From CAWGAJ01 sp963820545 (GTDB lineage: Bacteria; Planctomycetota; Planctomycetia; Pirellulales; Thermoguttaceae), in NCBI GenBank assembly GCA_963820545.1, contig CAWGAJ010000002.1, forward strand, positions 1,478,277 to 1,542,276: a stretch of 64,000 bases of DNA. Direction: 5' to 3'. The position numbers and the translations under genes are program-made. Shown piece by piece: positions 27,104-36,837 of the stretch (its first letter is position 1; every line of letters starts with the position of its first letter). The notes under the pieces are model-generated. The model had not been told where the DNA came from. It did not search any database and was given only the letters and a program-made list of their open reading frames with translations.

Positions 27104-28672
27104 TCATGGCTGATCCGAGGGAGACGGCAGCGGCGATGACAGGGGAATCTCTCCCATTGGGCTAGGCGCAGGCACGGTCTCGCCGGATGCCCCTGCCGTT
27201 GTCTCAGGCGGGGAAGCAGGCCTACCGAGACGAATCTGCCAACCGCCGCCAAGGGCTTTGTATAATAGGACCAGGTTATTGGCCACTGCGCCTTGTGCTA
27301 CGGCCAACTGGTCTTCCTGTTGGGTCAAAAGCTGTTCGACATTCAACACACGGTTAAAGTCGGTCTTGCCCGCGTTGTACTGCTCGCGAACCAATCCCAA
27401 CGATTCGTTGGCCGCAGCAGTGCTTGTCGTAAGGTACTTTACCTGTTGCTGGAACTTGAGGAAGCCGACTAGCGCATTCTCCGCCTCGGCATTGGCCTGA
27501 AGCACGATATTTTGATATTGATAGGCCAGTTGCTGGAAGCGGGCATCCTGAACGCGGATGTTATTCACCAGCCGGCCATAGTTCAGGATGTTCCAATTAA
27601 AGGACGGACCCACATTTCCTGCAAGCGAGTTTACATCAAATAGATCTTTGAATCTGTTGGCGTCGAAAAAAATGTTGCCGGTGATGGAAAAATGCGGATA
27701 CAATTCCGAAGCGGCAACGCCGATCAAGGCGCTCTGGGCGGCAACCTCGCGTTCGGCACGGCGCACGTCGGGGCGCCGGCGGATTAGTTCCGCGGGTACT
27801 CCCACTGCGACTTGCGCGGGCGCCGAGGGAATTACCTGGCGGTCGGCGAGTATTCCCTCAAGATCTCTAGGGGGTATACCCAGCAGGATGCACAACTGGT
27901 TGGCCGCTTGACGCCGGGCCGATTCCAGAGGCGGAATGATGGCCTGGGTTTGCGACAGGTTCGATTGTCCTTGGGTCACATCAAGCCGCGTCGTGGCGCC
28001 ATTGCGGAACTTCACGTCTGCTATGTTAAGGCTCACTTGTTGGATTTCGACGTTCTTTCGTGCGTACTCCAACCGCTGCTCGGCCGTGCGAATATCAATG
28101 TACCTCTGAGCGACTTCCGAGAGAAGTAAAACCAAAACATCGTCGTAGTTATAAATCGAAGCGTCTAGGTTTGCGTCGGCTGCTTCAACCGCCCGGCGGA
28201 ATCGGCCCCAGAAATCGAGTTCCCAAGCCAGGCTTGCGCCGGTCTGCCATTCACTATAAAAACTGGTCGGCGGAGGGTTTGGGCTATTCAGGCTCTGCTC
28301 GTTGCGGCTATAACTGCCATAAGCCTGCTGCGATTGCGGGAATAACTCGCCGACAGCAATGCCGCGCTGTGCCCGGGCTTCAATAATCCGGAAGCAGGCA
28401 ACACGCAAGCTAAGGTTCTGCCGGTAGGCTGTGTATATCAGAGAGTCGAGCATCGGATCATTGAAAGTCTGCCACCACGCAGCGACATCTGCCGGTCCAC
28501 TGCTCACGTTTGGATCGGCGGCATCTATCCATTGGTTGGCAACCGGGGCGACCGGCGGACAGTAGTTAGGGCCGACCTTAAAACCATTACGCACGTAATC
28601 GCGCCAACTTGTGCAGCCCGATAAGAAGAAAAAGAATATGGCCAATGCCATAAGCGACAACAGATGGCGCAA
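27104..28672 (-). CDS. RND efflux outer-membrane lipoprotein (OprM/NodT family)
   Basis: 522 aa. The signal peptide ends in a lipobox (FFLSGCTS), so it is probably a lipoprotein. Two repeated OEP domains form the trimeric outer-membrane channel: PNYCPPVAPVANQW and WWQTFNDPMLDSLI near the start, ASLAWELDFWGRFRRAVEAA, GVPAELIRRRPDVRRAEREVAAQSALIGVAASELYPHFSITG, and NYGRLVNNIRVQDARFQQL. A low-complexity Pro/Ser tail ends the protein. Third gene of the efflux operon, 285 bp after the pump gene. Confidence 0.95.
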   Translation of the reverse strand: MRHLLSLMALAIFFFFLSGCTSWRDYVRNGFKVGPNYCPPVAPVANQWIDAADPNVSSGPADVAAWWQTFNDPMLDSLIYTAYRQNLSLRVACFRIIEARAQRGIAVGELFPQSQQAYGSYSRNEQSLNSPNPPPTSFYSEWQTGASLAWELDFWGRFRRAVEAADANLDASIYNYDDVLVLLLSEVAQRYIDIRTAEQRLEYARKNVEIQQVSLNIADVKFRNGATTRLDVTQGQSNLSQTQAIIPPLESARRQAANQLCILLGIPPRDLEGILADRQVIPSAPAQVAVGVPAELIRRRPDVRRAEREVAAQSALIGVAASELYPHFSITGNIFFDANRFKDLFDVNSLAGNVGPSFNWNILNYGRLVNNIRVQDARFQQLAYQYQNIVLQANAEAENALVGFLKFQQQVKYLTTSTAAANESLGLVREQYNAGKTDFNRVLNVEQLLTQQEDQLAVAQGAVANNLVLLYKALGGGWQIRLGRPASPPETTAGASGETVPAPSPMGEIPLSSPLPSPSDQP

Positions 28673-28957
28673 ATTAGTCGCAGTGTATTACGAGCACTGG
28701 CAAGGCTACTCGGACGACTTGACGTTATATTTTCTGATTCTTGGTTTGCTGTCGGCATGGCTCCATCCATCGCTAGAATCAGTAAATCCGTTTACCTAGT
28801 AATAATCGGACCTATAAGTAGCCGATAAAGATTTAGCTTATCCCAGCCGATTTATTTTGCGCAAATTAACAAGATTCAATGTGGCTAACCGGAAATATTT
28901 GGCCATGGCACTCCTGCCAGGGGATTTTTTGAATGACTTGCGATAAAAGTGCCTCGG

Positions 28958-31900
28958 CTAAACATCTTTCGGTGCAGCAGAAGCAGACGCTGCACGTTTA
29001 TGCAGGCGATGGTCGCCGAACCATTGAATTACGTAATAGAACACGGGCGTGAGGAAGATCCCGAACATTGTTACACCCAGCATGCCGCTGAAGACTGCGG
29101 TTCCAAGTGTGCGCCGCATCTCGGAACCGGCTCCGCTGGAGATGACCAAGGGAACCACACCCAGAATGAAGGCGAAGGAGGTCATCATAATAGGCCGCAA
29201 TCGCAAATTGCAGGCTTGAATGGTTGCCTCGAATCGGGGCACGCCGGATTCACGCCTGGCCTTGGCGAATTCCACGATGAGGATGGCGTTTTTGCTGGCC
29301 AAACCAACCAGCACGACAAAGCCTATTTGGGTGAAGATGTTGATATCCATTCCCGCCAGTGCAACCCCCATCACGGAGCAGAGAATGCACATGGGCACGA
29401 CAAATATTATCGCCAGGGGCAGCGACCAGCTTTCGTATTGCCCGGCGAGCACCAGGAACACCAGCACAACGGCCCCTGAGAACACGAAGAGCGTTGTGCT
29501 ACCGGCGATGATTTGCAGGTAGAAGAGATCGGTCCATTCGTAGGCCATCGAGGACGGGAGTTGCTGTATGGCCAGTGCCTCCATTGTCGCGATAGCCTGT
29601 CCCGAGCTAGTGCCGGGGGTCAAAGAACCGTTGATAGCGGCGGCGGTATACATATTGTATCTGTTGATAACAAACGGGCCGCCAATATCTTTGACCTCAG
29701 CGACTGTTTCCAGCGGCACCATCTCGCCGCGTTTATTGCGGACTTGCAATCGGCCCACGTCGTCGGGATTCATGCGATAGGGAATGTCGGCCTGGGCATT
29801 CACCTGCCAGGTGCGGCCGAATTGGTTGAAATCGTTCACGTATAGCCCGCCCAAGTCGATTTGCAGTGCGTCGAAAACATCGTTCAGAGCCACGCCCAGG
29901 GTCTTGCACTTGGTGCGGTCTATATCAACGTACAACTGCGGCGTATTGGCGCGGAACACCGAAAGGAGCCGGGTAAGTCCGGGCTGTTGGTTTCCGAGCT
30001 GCACCAAGTTGTCGGTCTGATCTTGCAGTGCTTCCAAGCCGTTATTTCCGCGGTCTTCAATCATGATCTTGAAACCGCCGGTGGCGCCAAGGCCGCGCAC
30101 GGGCGGGGCGCCGATCACCATAAACATGGCGTCCTCGATCTCCTTGTAAAGCCGCTTCTGGAGCGTGGCCGCGATGGCGTCGGCGCGCAATTCGGGTGCG
30201 CGACGCTCGTCGAACGGATCGAGAACCACGAACATCGTGCCAAGGTGCGACCCGTTGGCGCCCAGCACGAACGACATGCCTGAAACGCGGATCGCGTGGG
30301 CGACGCCTTTTGTGTCACGGACAATCTGGTCGGCGCGGGCCATCACATCCTCGGTACGCTCGAGCGAGGCGGAGTCGGGAAGCTGAACCACCAGAAAAAG
30401 GAAGCCTTGATCCTGGTTGGGAATAAAACCCGTGGGCATGCGACCGAAACTCCAAACAGTCAGGTACAGCAGCCCGGCATAGACCAGGAGCACCAATACG
30501 CTTAAGCGGAGCAACTTTCCGACAATCCGCGTATATCCGTTGATGGAAAATGTAAATGCCTTGTTGAACAGTTTGAAGAACCAACCAAACAAGAAGTTTA
30601 TTATCCACGAAAGCGGATCGCGATGCCCGTGCCGCTCTTTGAGCAATATGGCACAGAGCGCGGGACTGAGCGTCAGCGAGTTCATCGTTGAAAGGATTGT
30701 GGAAACCGCGATTGTCAGGGCGAACTGCCGAAAAAACAACCCTGTAATCCCTTGAATGAATACGCAGGGAATGAAAACGCAGGACAGCACCAATCCGATG
30801 GCGATGACCGGGGCGGAGACCTCGGTCATTGCCTGGTGCGCGGCGTCGCGAGGCGACATGCCATGCTCGATGTGGCGTTCGGTCGCCTCGACAACCACGA
30901 TCGCATCGTCGACAACGATGCCGATCGCCAGGACCAGTCCGAACAGCGAGAGATTGTTGAGCGTGAATCCAAAGGCCGCCATGGCGGCAAATGTGCCGAT
31001 GATCGCCACGGGCACGGCGATCAAGGGAATGAGCGCGGAACGCCAGTTTTGCAGAAACACGAGCACCACTATGGCCACTAGTATGACGGCATCGCGCAGA
31101 GTCTTGAAAACTTCGCTTATAGACTCGGAGATGTAGGGGGTGGTGTCGTAGACGATGCGATAGTCAAGCCCTTCGGGAAACCGCAATTTAAGTTCGGCCA
31201 TTTTGTCTTTGACCCTTTGGGCGGTTTTGAGGGCGTTTGCGCCGGGCAATTGAAAAACCGCCGCACCGGCCGAGGGCTTGCCGTCGAGATAGCTGTTGAT
31301 GTCCTGGTTTTTGGCTCCAAGCTCGACTCGGCCCACGTCGCCAAGCCGGGTGATCTCGCCCTGATCGCCGGTCTTGATGATGATATCGGCGAATTGCTCG
31401 GGTTCGGTCAGGCGTCCCAGCGTGCTAAGGGTGTATTGGAAATTCACGCCCTGGGCCGCGGGTTGCTGGCCGATCTGACCGGCCGCCACCTGGACGTTTT
31501 GCTCCCTCAGCGCGCGGACCACGTCGCCGGCGGTCATTGATCGCGAAGTAAGCCGGTCCGGATCGAGCCAGATTCTCATGCTGTAATCGCGCTGACCCAA
31601 GATAAACACATCGCCCACGCCGTCCAGGCGAGCCAGTTCGTCCTGGATCTGGATCATTGTATAGTTGCTCAGATAAAGCTGATCGTAACGCCCGTCGGGC
31701 GAGAAAAGGTTCACGATGAGCATCAGGTCCGGGGATCGCTTTTTGGTGGTTACGCCAATCTGCCTGACCACATCGGGTAGGATGGGCAATGCCAGGGCGA
31801 CGCGGTTTTGCACCAGCACTTGGGCCATATTCAGGTTCGTGCCCACCTTGAAAGTCACGGTCAGGCTGTATGTGCCGTCGTTGCTGCACTGGGAAGACAT

Positions 31901-32134
31901 GTACAACATGTCCTCCACGCCGTTGACCTGTTGTTCGATGGGCGCGGCCACTGTGTCGGTTACCACTTGGGCGCTGGCGCCGGGATAAGTGCAAGAGACG
32001 CGAACCGTGGGGGGCGTAATCTCGGGATATTGCGCCACCGGTAGCATGAACACTGCGACAAGTCCGATCAGTGTGATTACAATCGAGGGTACTGAAGAAA
32101 GGATGGGGCGATCGATGAAGAAATGTGAAAACAT
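28958..32134 (-). CDS. RND multidrug efflux pump, inner-membrane transporter (HAE1/AcrB type)
   Basis: 1058 aa from ATG 32134. An upstream in-frame start (32221) would overlap the previous gene and add a non-hydrophobic leader, so 32134 is preferred; it also gives the classical MFSHFFIDRPILSSV start. Twelve transmembrane segments with two large periplasmic loops; the proton-relay Asp pair is in GIVVDDAIVVVEATERH, with GPALCA- and FALTIAVSTILSTMNSLTLSPA-type helices. Proton-driven export of hydrophobic or amphiphilic compounds together with the periplasmic adaptor and outer-membrane channel encoded beside it. 13 bp after the adaptor gene. Confidence 0.96.
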   Translation of the reverse strand: MFSHFFIDRPILSSVPSIVITLIGLVAVFMLPVAQYPEITPPTVRVSCTYPGASAQVVTDTVAAPIEQQVNGVEDMLYMSSQCSNDGTYSLTVTFKVGTNLNMAQVLVQNRVALALPILPDVVRQIGVTTKKRSPDLMLIVNLFSPDGRYDQLYLSNYTMIQIQDELARLDGVGDVFILGQRDYSMRIWLDPDRLTSRSMTAGDVVRALREQNVQVAAGQIGQQPAAQGVNFQYTLSTLGRLTEPEQFADIIIKTGDQGEITRLGDVGRVELGAKNQDINSYLDGKPSAGAAVFQLPGANALKTAQRVKDKMAELKLRFPEGLDYRIVYDTTPYISESISEVFKTLRDAVILVAIVVLVFLQNWRSALIPLIAVPVAIIGTFAAMAAFGFTLNNLSLFGLVLAIGIVVDDAIVVVEATERHIEHGMSPRDAAHQAMTEVSAPVIAIGLVLSCVFIPCVFIQGITGLFFRQFALTIAVSTILSTMNSLTLSPALCAILLKERHGHRDPLSWIINFLFGWFFKLFNKAFTFSINGYTRIVGKLLRLSVLVLLVYAGLLYLTVWSFGRMPTGFIPNQDQGFLFLVVQLPDSASLERTEDVMARADQIVRDTKGVAHAIRVSGMSFVLGANGSHLGTMFVVLDPFDERRAPELRADAIAATLQKRLYKEIEDAMFMVIGAPPVRGLGATGGFKIMIEDRGNNGLEALQDQTDNLVQLGNQQPGLTRLLSVFRANTPQLYVDIDRTKCKTLGVALNDVFDALQIDLGGLYVNDFNQFGRTWQVNAQADIPYRMNPDDVGRLQVRNKRGEMVPLETVAEVKDIGGPFVINRYNMYTAAAINGSLTPGTSSGQAIATMEALAIQQLPSSMAYEWTDLFYLQIIAGSTTLFVFSGAVVLVFLVLAGQYESWSLPLAIIFVVPMCILCSVMGVALAGMDINIFTQIGFVVLVGLASKNAILIVEFAKARRESGVPRFEATIQACNLRLRPIMMTSFAFILGVVPLVISSGAGSEMRRTLGTAVFSGMLGVTMFGIFLTPVFYYVIQWFGDHRLHKRAASASAAPKDV

Positions 32135-32147
32135 CGCTGGCGGTTTC

Positions 32148-33407
32148 CTAGTTCGTCGTCGCTTGTTCGGCGCTGGCTTTGTCTGATTTCGGCGCATTGG
32201 CAGGCGCGGTGGCCGCCACAATGGATTTCTCGTCTGGATGTGGTTTCACGGTCGTGCCGGGACGGGCACGCTGCAATCCGTTTATAATGACTCGGTCGTC
32301 AGGTTGTATCCCCGTTTCAATCACCCGCAAGCCGTTTTGCAGCGATCCAACATTGACTGGGCGATATTCCACCACATTTTCCTTATTCACCGTCAAGAGG
32401 TACTTCTGCCTCTGGTCCGTACCAATTGCGCGCTCGCTCACCAAAAGTGCCTGATGCGGTTTGCCAAAGGGAATGCGAACGCGGACGAAGAGTCCGGGAG
32501 TCAGATATTGCTTGGAGTTATCGAAGTTACCCCGGGCGCGTATCGTACCCGTCTTGGAATCGACCTTATTGTCAATAAAGTCCAGAATTCCCGAGTGAGG
32601 AAATCCAGCCTCTTTGGCCAGGCCGATTTCCACCGGAATTTTCTGATCTCGGATGCGGCTCGGGTGAGCATCCTCTCCCGATTGCCACTTAAGATCCACG
32701 TACTTGAGCAACACGCGTTCGTCGATATTAAAATAGACGTAAATCGGATCTATCGTCACCACCGTCGTGAGGATCATAGATTCGCCCGTACCCGGCTGGA
32801 CCAGGTTTCCTTCCGTGATCCTAGCCCTGCTAACCCGACCGTCGATGGGCGAAACAATTTTTGTGAATTCAAGGTTCAACTCTGCGTCGCGGACCGCGGC
32901 TTCGGCTGTCTGAATGGAGGCCTTGGCAATTGCCAGTTGGGCGACGTGCTGTTCATACTCGTCCTCGCTGATCGCGCCCGAGGGACGCAGACGATCGGAG
33001 CGTGCCAGGTCCGCCTTGGCCTTGTCCAGCACGGCATGCAATCGGGTCAGCTCGCCTTGGGCTCGATCCAATGCCGCCTGATAGGGTCGCGGATCGATCT
33101 CGAACAACAAATCGCCTTTTTTTACTTCCTGACCATCCTCAAAATTCACCTTCACGATATAGCCAGTAACCCGAGCGCGGACTTCCACTTCTCCTATTGC
33201 AGCCGTCTGGCCGGGGAATTCATAATAGTCGGTAATCTCGCGGAGTACCGGATTGCTGACGGTCACTTCGGGCGGAGGCGGTGCAACCAGGATCGGTATG
33301 CGTTTTGAGCATCCTTCCATAACAATCACGCCGATCGCCAATAAGATCCCAACCAGGAATAAACGAAATATTTCTGGGCTGACCGGGAAATCCCTCTCTT
33401 GCATCAT
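32148..33407 (-). CDS. RND efflux periplasmic adaptor (membrane fusion protein)
   Basis: 419 aa from ATG 33407 (MMQERDF), preferred to the 33575 start because GGAG lies 8 nt upstream and the hydrophobic signal then sits near the N terminus (FRLFLVGILLAIGVIVMEGC). Lipoyl-type domain halves (GEVEVRARVTGYIVKVNFEDGQEVKKGDLLFEIDP and FTKIVSPIDGRVSRARITEGNLV) flank a helical hairpin (YQAALDRAQGELTRL...EAAVRDAELNL), followed by beta-barrel and membrane-proximal domains. Bridges pump and channel in the periplasm. First gene of the operon; no regulator gene is adjacent. Confidence 0.95.
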   Translation of the reverse strand: MMQERDFPVSPEIFRLFLVGILLAIGVIVMEGCSKRIPILVAPPPPEVTVSNPVLREITDYYEFPGQTAAIGEVEVRARVTGYIVKVNFEDGQEVKKGDLLFEIDPRPYQAALDRAQGELTRLHAVLDKAKADLARSDRLRPSGAISEDEYEQHVAQLAIAKASIQTAEAAVRDAELNLEFTKIVSPIDGRVSRARITEGNLVQPGTGESMILTTVVTIDPIYVYFNIDERVLLKYVDLKWQSGEDAHPSRIRDQKIPVEIGLAKEAGFPHSGILDFIDNKVDSKTGTIRARGNFDNSKQYLTPGLFVRVRIPFGKPHQALLVSERAIGTDQRQKYLLTVNKENVVEYRPVNVGSLQNGLRVIETGIQPDDRVIINGLQRARPGTTVKPHPDEKSIVAATAPANAPKSDKASAEQATTN

Positions 33408-34232
33408 AAAATTATCTCCGATTGCATAGGTCCGATAGTCGAAAGCCCGAGCAACTATGGCGCATTCCCAGCGGACAACGCCCTGGCATGTTGCAATGCT
33501 ACTTGCCCGACGGGGAAAAAGAATGCTAAAGGCGGCCCTAGCTATTGAAAAACGCCTTTCATCAGTTCCTCGCAAGTCTTGTCAAAACAAGTAGTTCCTA
33601 GACCTTTAGTATAATTGATGCTTATGTGATTGTTCAACTTTTTCAAGTTAATTACTCACATACCCACTAAATTCTAAATAAAATTTCTTTATAAAAATGC
33701 TTTATTCTGTGAAAAGAAGATAAGGGCACTATATCAGATATCTGCCATTGGTTCTTAATCCCTTTCAAATCAGTCTGTTACGACCACGCAGGTGGTTAAA
33801 ATATTATATGACATACGGGTTTGAACACCCATCGAAAGTATTGGTATGAAAATATCCTCTGACAATAAATACCCAGCTTGATCCATGCCGTTTAACACAT
33901 CGCTGCAGCCAACATGCACTACGCGATTCTGTTCGGATGACCCGGGTAGTCCGACGGCAGTTGGCCTATTCACGCCCTCTCACAGCGGCTCTGACTGAGC
34001 TTTGGCCCATTAGCACAGGCCGATATTGTGCCGCTGTCGCACAAACTCAATCGTTTCTTGGGAACCTCAAAAAACCACCGTCTTTTCGCGATTTTTCTAG
34101 GCAGCACTCCTAGAAACTACTGCCTGCCGGTACCTACATGCCGTGCGGCACAACTTCTGAGGTATGAAACTGCAAATTTCTTGCTCTTTTCGCAGGTTTG
34201 CAATAGAATAAGCTTCAGGCATTACGGAGCTA
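33408..34232. other. Intergenic region with attC-like relic and dispersed repeat copy A
   Basis: Divergent region upstream of the efflux operon and the PEP-CTERM protease gene. At 33890-33916 it has GTTTAACACATCGCTGCAGC plus CAAC, nearly the same as the left half of the attC sites at 46792 and 47207. A possible right half (TGAGCTTTGGCCCATTAGC) ends near 34012 but is degenerate. Copy A of the dispersed repeat is at about 34045-34098. No gene. Confidence 0.5.
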
Positions 34233-36423
34233 GTGCCGGAGAAGCGGATTGTGTCTTATCGAAATAGACGTATTCTGTTAATCATCTGGATTGTGGCGGG
34301 GATATTCTCTTGGGGTCTGCCCGCTTCCGGTATCGACATCTCCGACGTGCAACCGGCCGCTTTAGACCAACCCCGAGTCAACGTCTTGCTCAAGCGCACG
34401 GTGGATGGCCAACCTCTGTCCTTCTATGGGTTTTTCAACATCGAAGCCTATTACGACACAGGCTCCAGCGGCGTGCTGCTGAGCATGAATACCGCCGATT
34501 TTCTGGGCGTGGCCGAATCGCATTATCCGGAACCCGGAGGGCCGCTCGTCCAATATGAAGACGTGGGCGTTGCCGGCAGCGACCAGTTTTATGTTTCCGA
34601 ACCACTGTATCTGGGAATCGCCAAATACCATCCGGATGCCGACATCGACAACATCAACACCTACAATACGGTCTATAACCAATCCTTCGGGCCCGTGCGC
34701 AGCGCAGATTGGACCGATCAACGTCGATCCCGATGATCCTCTTTTGGGCAACCTCGACGTGGTGGGCGTCCCGGCAATGGCGGGCAAAGTGGTGGTGATG
34801 GATCCCAAGCCCCTCGATACGCTGGATCCGTTGACGATGGATACGATGCGGACTTACGTCTATAATCCCGGAACTCCTTATCAGGCGGCGACTGCCGATT
34901 CCGAACCGGGTATTCCGGTGACTAACCGCCATCTACGGTTGAGTTACGCCCCCTTCGATCAATTCACCACTGTTACGCCCGCCGGCGCTCCGGGCCCCGC
35001 GCTACGGGAGAATCCGTTTATCGGGCCCAACCCGGTCGCCAAGCTCAACGGCACTGGCGGTAAAGACACCACGCCCGGCGTGACGATCGGATTCGACGGC
35101 GTTTGTGCCACCGGCAGCTTCCTCCTCGATACCGGCGCCGCAACGTCGATCATTTCGCTACAAGAGGCCGAAAGAGTGCACGTGCGCTACGTTTCGGGCA
35201 CGGAAGGAACCGAGAATCCCGTCTTGGAGCGATTTGACCCGGCGCATCCGAATGATCCTGGCACGCCGTTGCCCAATCAGTTTCAACTGACGGTTGGGGG
35301 CATCGGCGGCACGACCACGGCCGCGGGATTTTTTCTGGACAGCATGTTGCTGAAAACCATGGAGGGCGATCCGGGAAACGACCAGGATCCGAACCACCTC
35401 TTGTTTCAGGGGGCTCCCGTGCTGGTTTCCGACATCACCGTGCTGGATCCGCTCACACAGCAAACGTTGACCCTCGACGGCGTTTTTGGCATGAACTACA
35501 TGGTGGCCAGCGCGATGATAACCGCCGGTTATCCTTTTCCGGATATCACGAATCTTACCGCGGGCAATTTCAACTGGGTGGTCTTCGATCAGCCGAACGG
35601 CATTTTAGGGCTGGACACCCAGGCGCCCGTGCCGACGCGTTTCGCGGTGTGGTCGGGCGGGGGTTCCGCCAATCCGGGCAATCCCGACACGCATTGGTCT
35701 AATCCGGCGAACTGGGAGAGCGGAGCGCCCAATCCCGCCGATGGAGTGCGCTTTGCACTACCGCAAATCGTCAGCGTCGGCAATTTCAACGACTTCCCCG
35801 TCGGCACGTCCTTTAACGGTATTGTCTTCAGCGGGCAAGCGGCCTTTAATCTGCAGGGAAACTCGATCGCCTTGTGGGGAAATGTGATCAACATCAGCTC
35901 CCAAACCCAAACAATCAGCCTCGACATGGAACTCGACGGCGCGACCCGCACGTTTAACGCCGATTCGGGCGACATTGTCATTCAAGGCCGGATCAGCGGC
36001 GATCAGGGCCTCCTCAAGACGGGCGACGGGACGCTCACCCTGGAAGCCTCCAACACCTACACCGGCGGGACTACCGTTCTTCAAGGGATGTTGGTCCTCG
36101 ATGGCGGCGACTTGGACAATCTCTCGTCCATCTCCGTGGCCGGCGGCGCCGCGTTCGAGGTCGTTCATGGGACTCCCACGGTCGGCGATATCAGCGGCCA
36201 GGGAGCGACTGCGGTTTCCGGCGCCGGCACCGTGCTGACGGCCAGGAGCATCGCTGAAGGACACATCTCTATTGGCGCCGGCGCCAAGCTCGTCATCCTC
36301 CCGACGATCGGCGATGAATTTCTCGCCTCGGCAACCCCCGTCCCGGAGCCTGCCGCGCTTCTGTTATTGGGCATAAGCACTCTCAGTCTGCTGGTGTACG
36401 CTTGGCGACGGCAGCGAGTCTAA
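34233..36423 (+). CDS. Aspartyl-protease-like secreted protein with beta-strand repeat and PEP-CTERM tail (one frameshift)
   Basis: Two frames join near 34712 (FGPVR into AQIGPINVDPDDPLL) to make about 730 aa. GTG 34233 is the first start; GTG 34251 has a better-placed GGAG. A signal peptide (LLIIWIVAGIFSWGLPASG) is followed by two protease-type Asp motifs: DTGSSGVLLS (early) and FLLDTGAATSIIS (middle), each with the D-T/S-G core of pepsin/retropepsin folds. The later part has a FAVWSGGG...NPANWESGAPN region, an autotransporter-associated strand repeat (GDGTLTLEASNTYTGGTTVL), GHISIGAGAKLVIL, and a PEP-CTERM tail (VPEPAALLLLGISTLSLLVYAWRRQR). Likely an exosortase-anchored surface protein; protease activity is inferred from motifs only. 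Confidence 0.75.
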
Positions 36424-36595
36424 ACGCCTAGAATAGCGAGGGGGGCGCGAGTGGAGATCATACCAACCTCCGAGCCGTCCAGACTACGAGAATTTAACAG
36501 TGGATAGGGGATATTAAGACGTTCATCCCTAAATCACAGTCTTTTATCTGTTAGCACAACCCACAACCTTCCGGCCTCCGGCCGATAACAAAAAG

Positions 36596-36668
36596 CACGC
36601 CCGGCAGGACTCGAACCTGCAACCAGCGGATTAGAAATCCGCTACTCTATCCATTGAGCTACGGGCGC
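36596..36668 (-). tRNA. tRNA-Arg (TCT)
   Basis: 73-nt cloverleaf on the minus strand: acceptor GCGCCCG with CGGGCGT (first pair G-U), D-arm GCTCAATGGATAGAGT, anticodon stem GCGGA/TCCGC around loop TTTCTAA (anticodon TCT), T-arm CAGGTTCGAGTCCTGC. CCA is not encoded. A tyrosine recombinase gene starts 170 bp from its 5' side. Confidence 0.96.
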
Positions 36669-36716
36669 ATGTCTTTTATTATCAAGTAGTTACGTCAATT
36701 CTATTTTTTCTATTCG

Positions 36717-36740
36717 CCCTACTTGACACCCTACTTGACA
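36717..36740 (+). repeat. Two perfect 12-bp tandem copies (CCCTACTTGACA)
   Basis: Adjacent identical units between tRNA-Arg and the integrase gene. Each ends in TTGACA, a -35-like word, so the array may be a recombinase arm site or part of the integrase promoter. Confidence 0.6.
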
Positions 36741-36772
36741 CCTCTATACTTAATTACAGCTAATAAATAGCT

Positions 36773-36802
36773 GACGCCCATCAGATTAACCCGATGGGCG
36801 TC
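36773..36802 (+). repeat. 10-bp perfect hairpin upstream of integrase
   Basis: GACGCCCATC / GATGGGCGTC with a 10-nt loop, in the integrase leader. No U tract follows, so an RNA regulatory hairpin or recombinase site is as likely as a terminator. Confidence 0.55.
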
Positions 36803-36837
36803 TAACATCACTCCTAAATACCTTTAACCCAGGAGCA

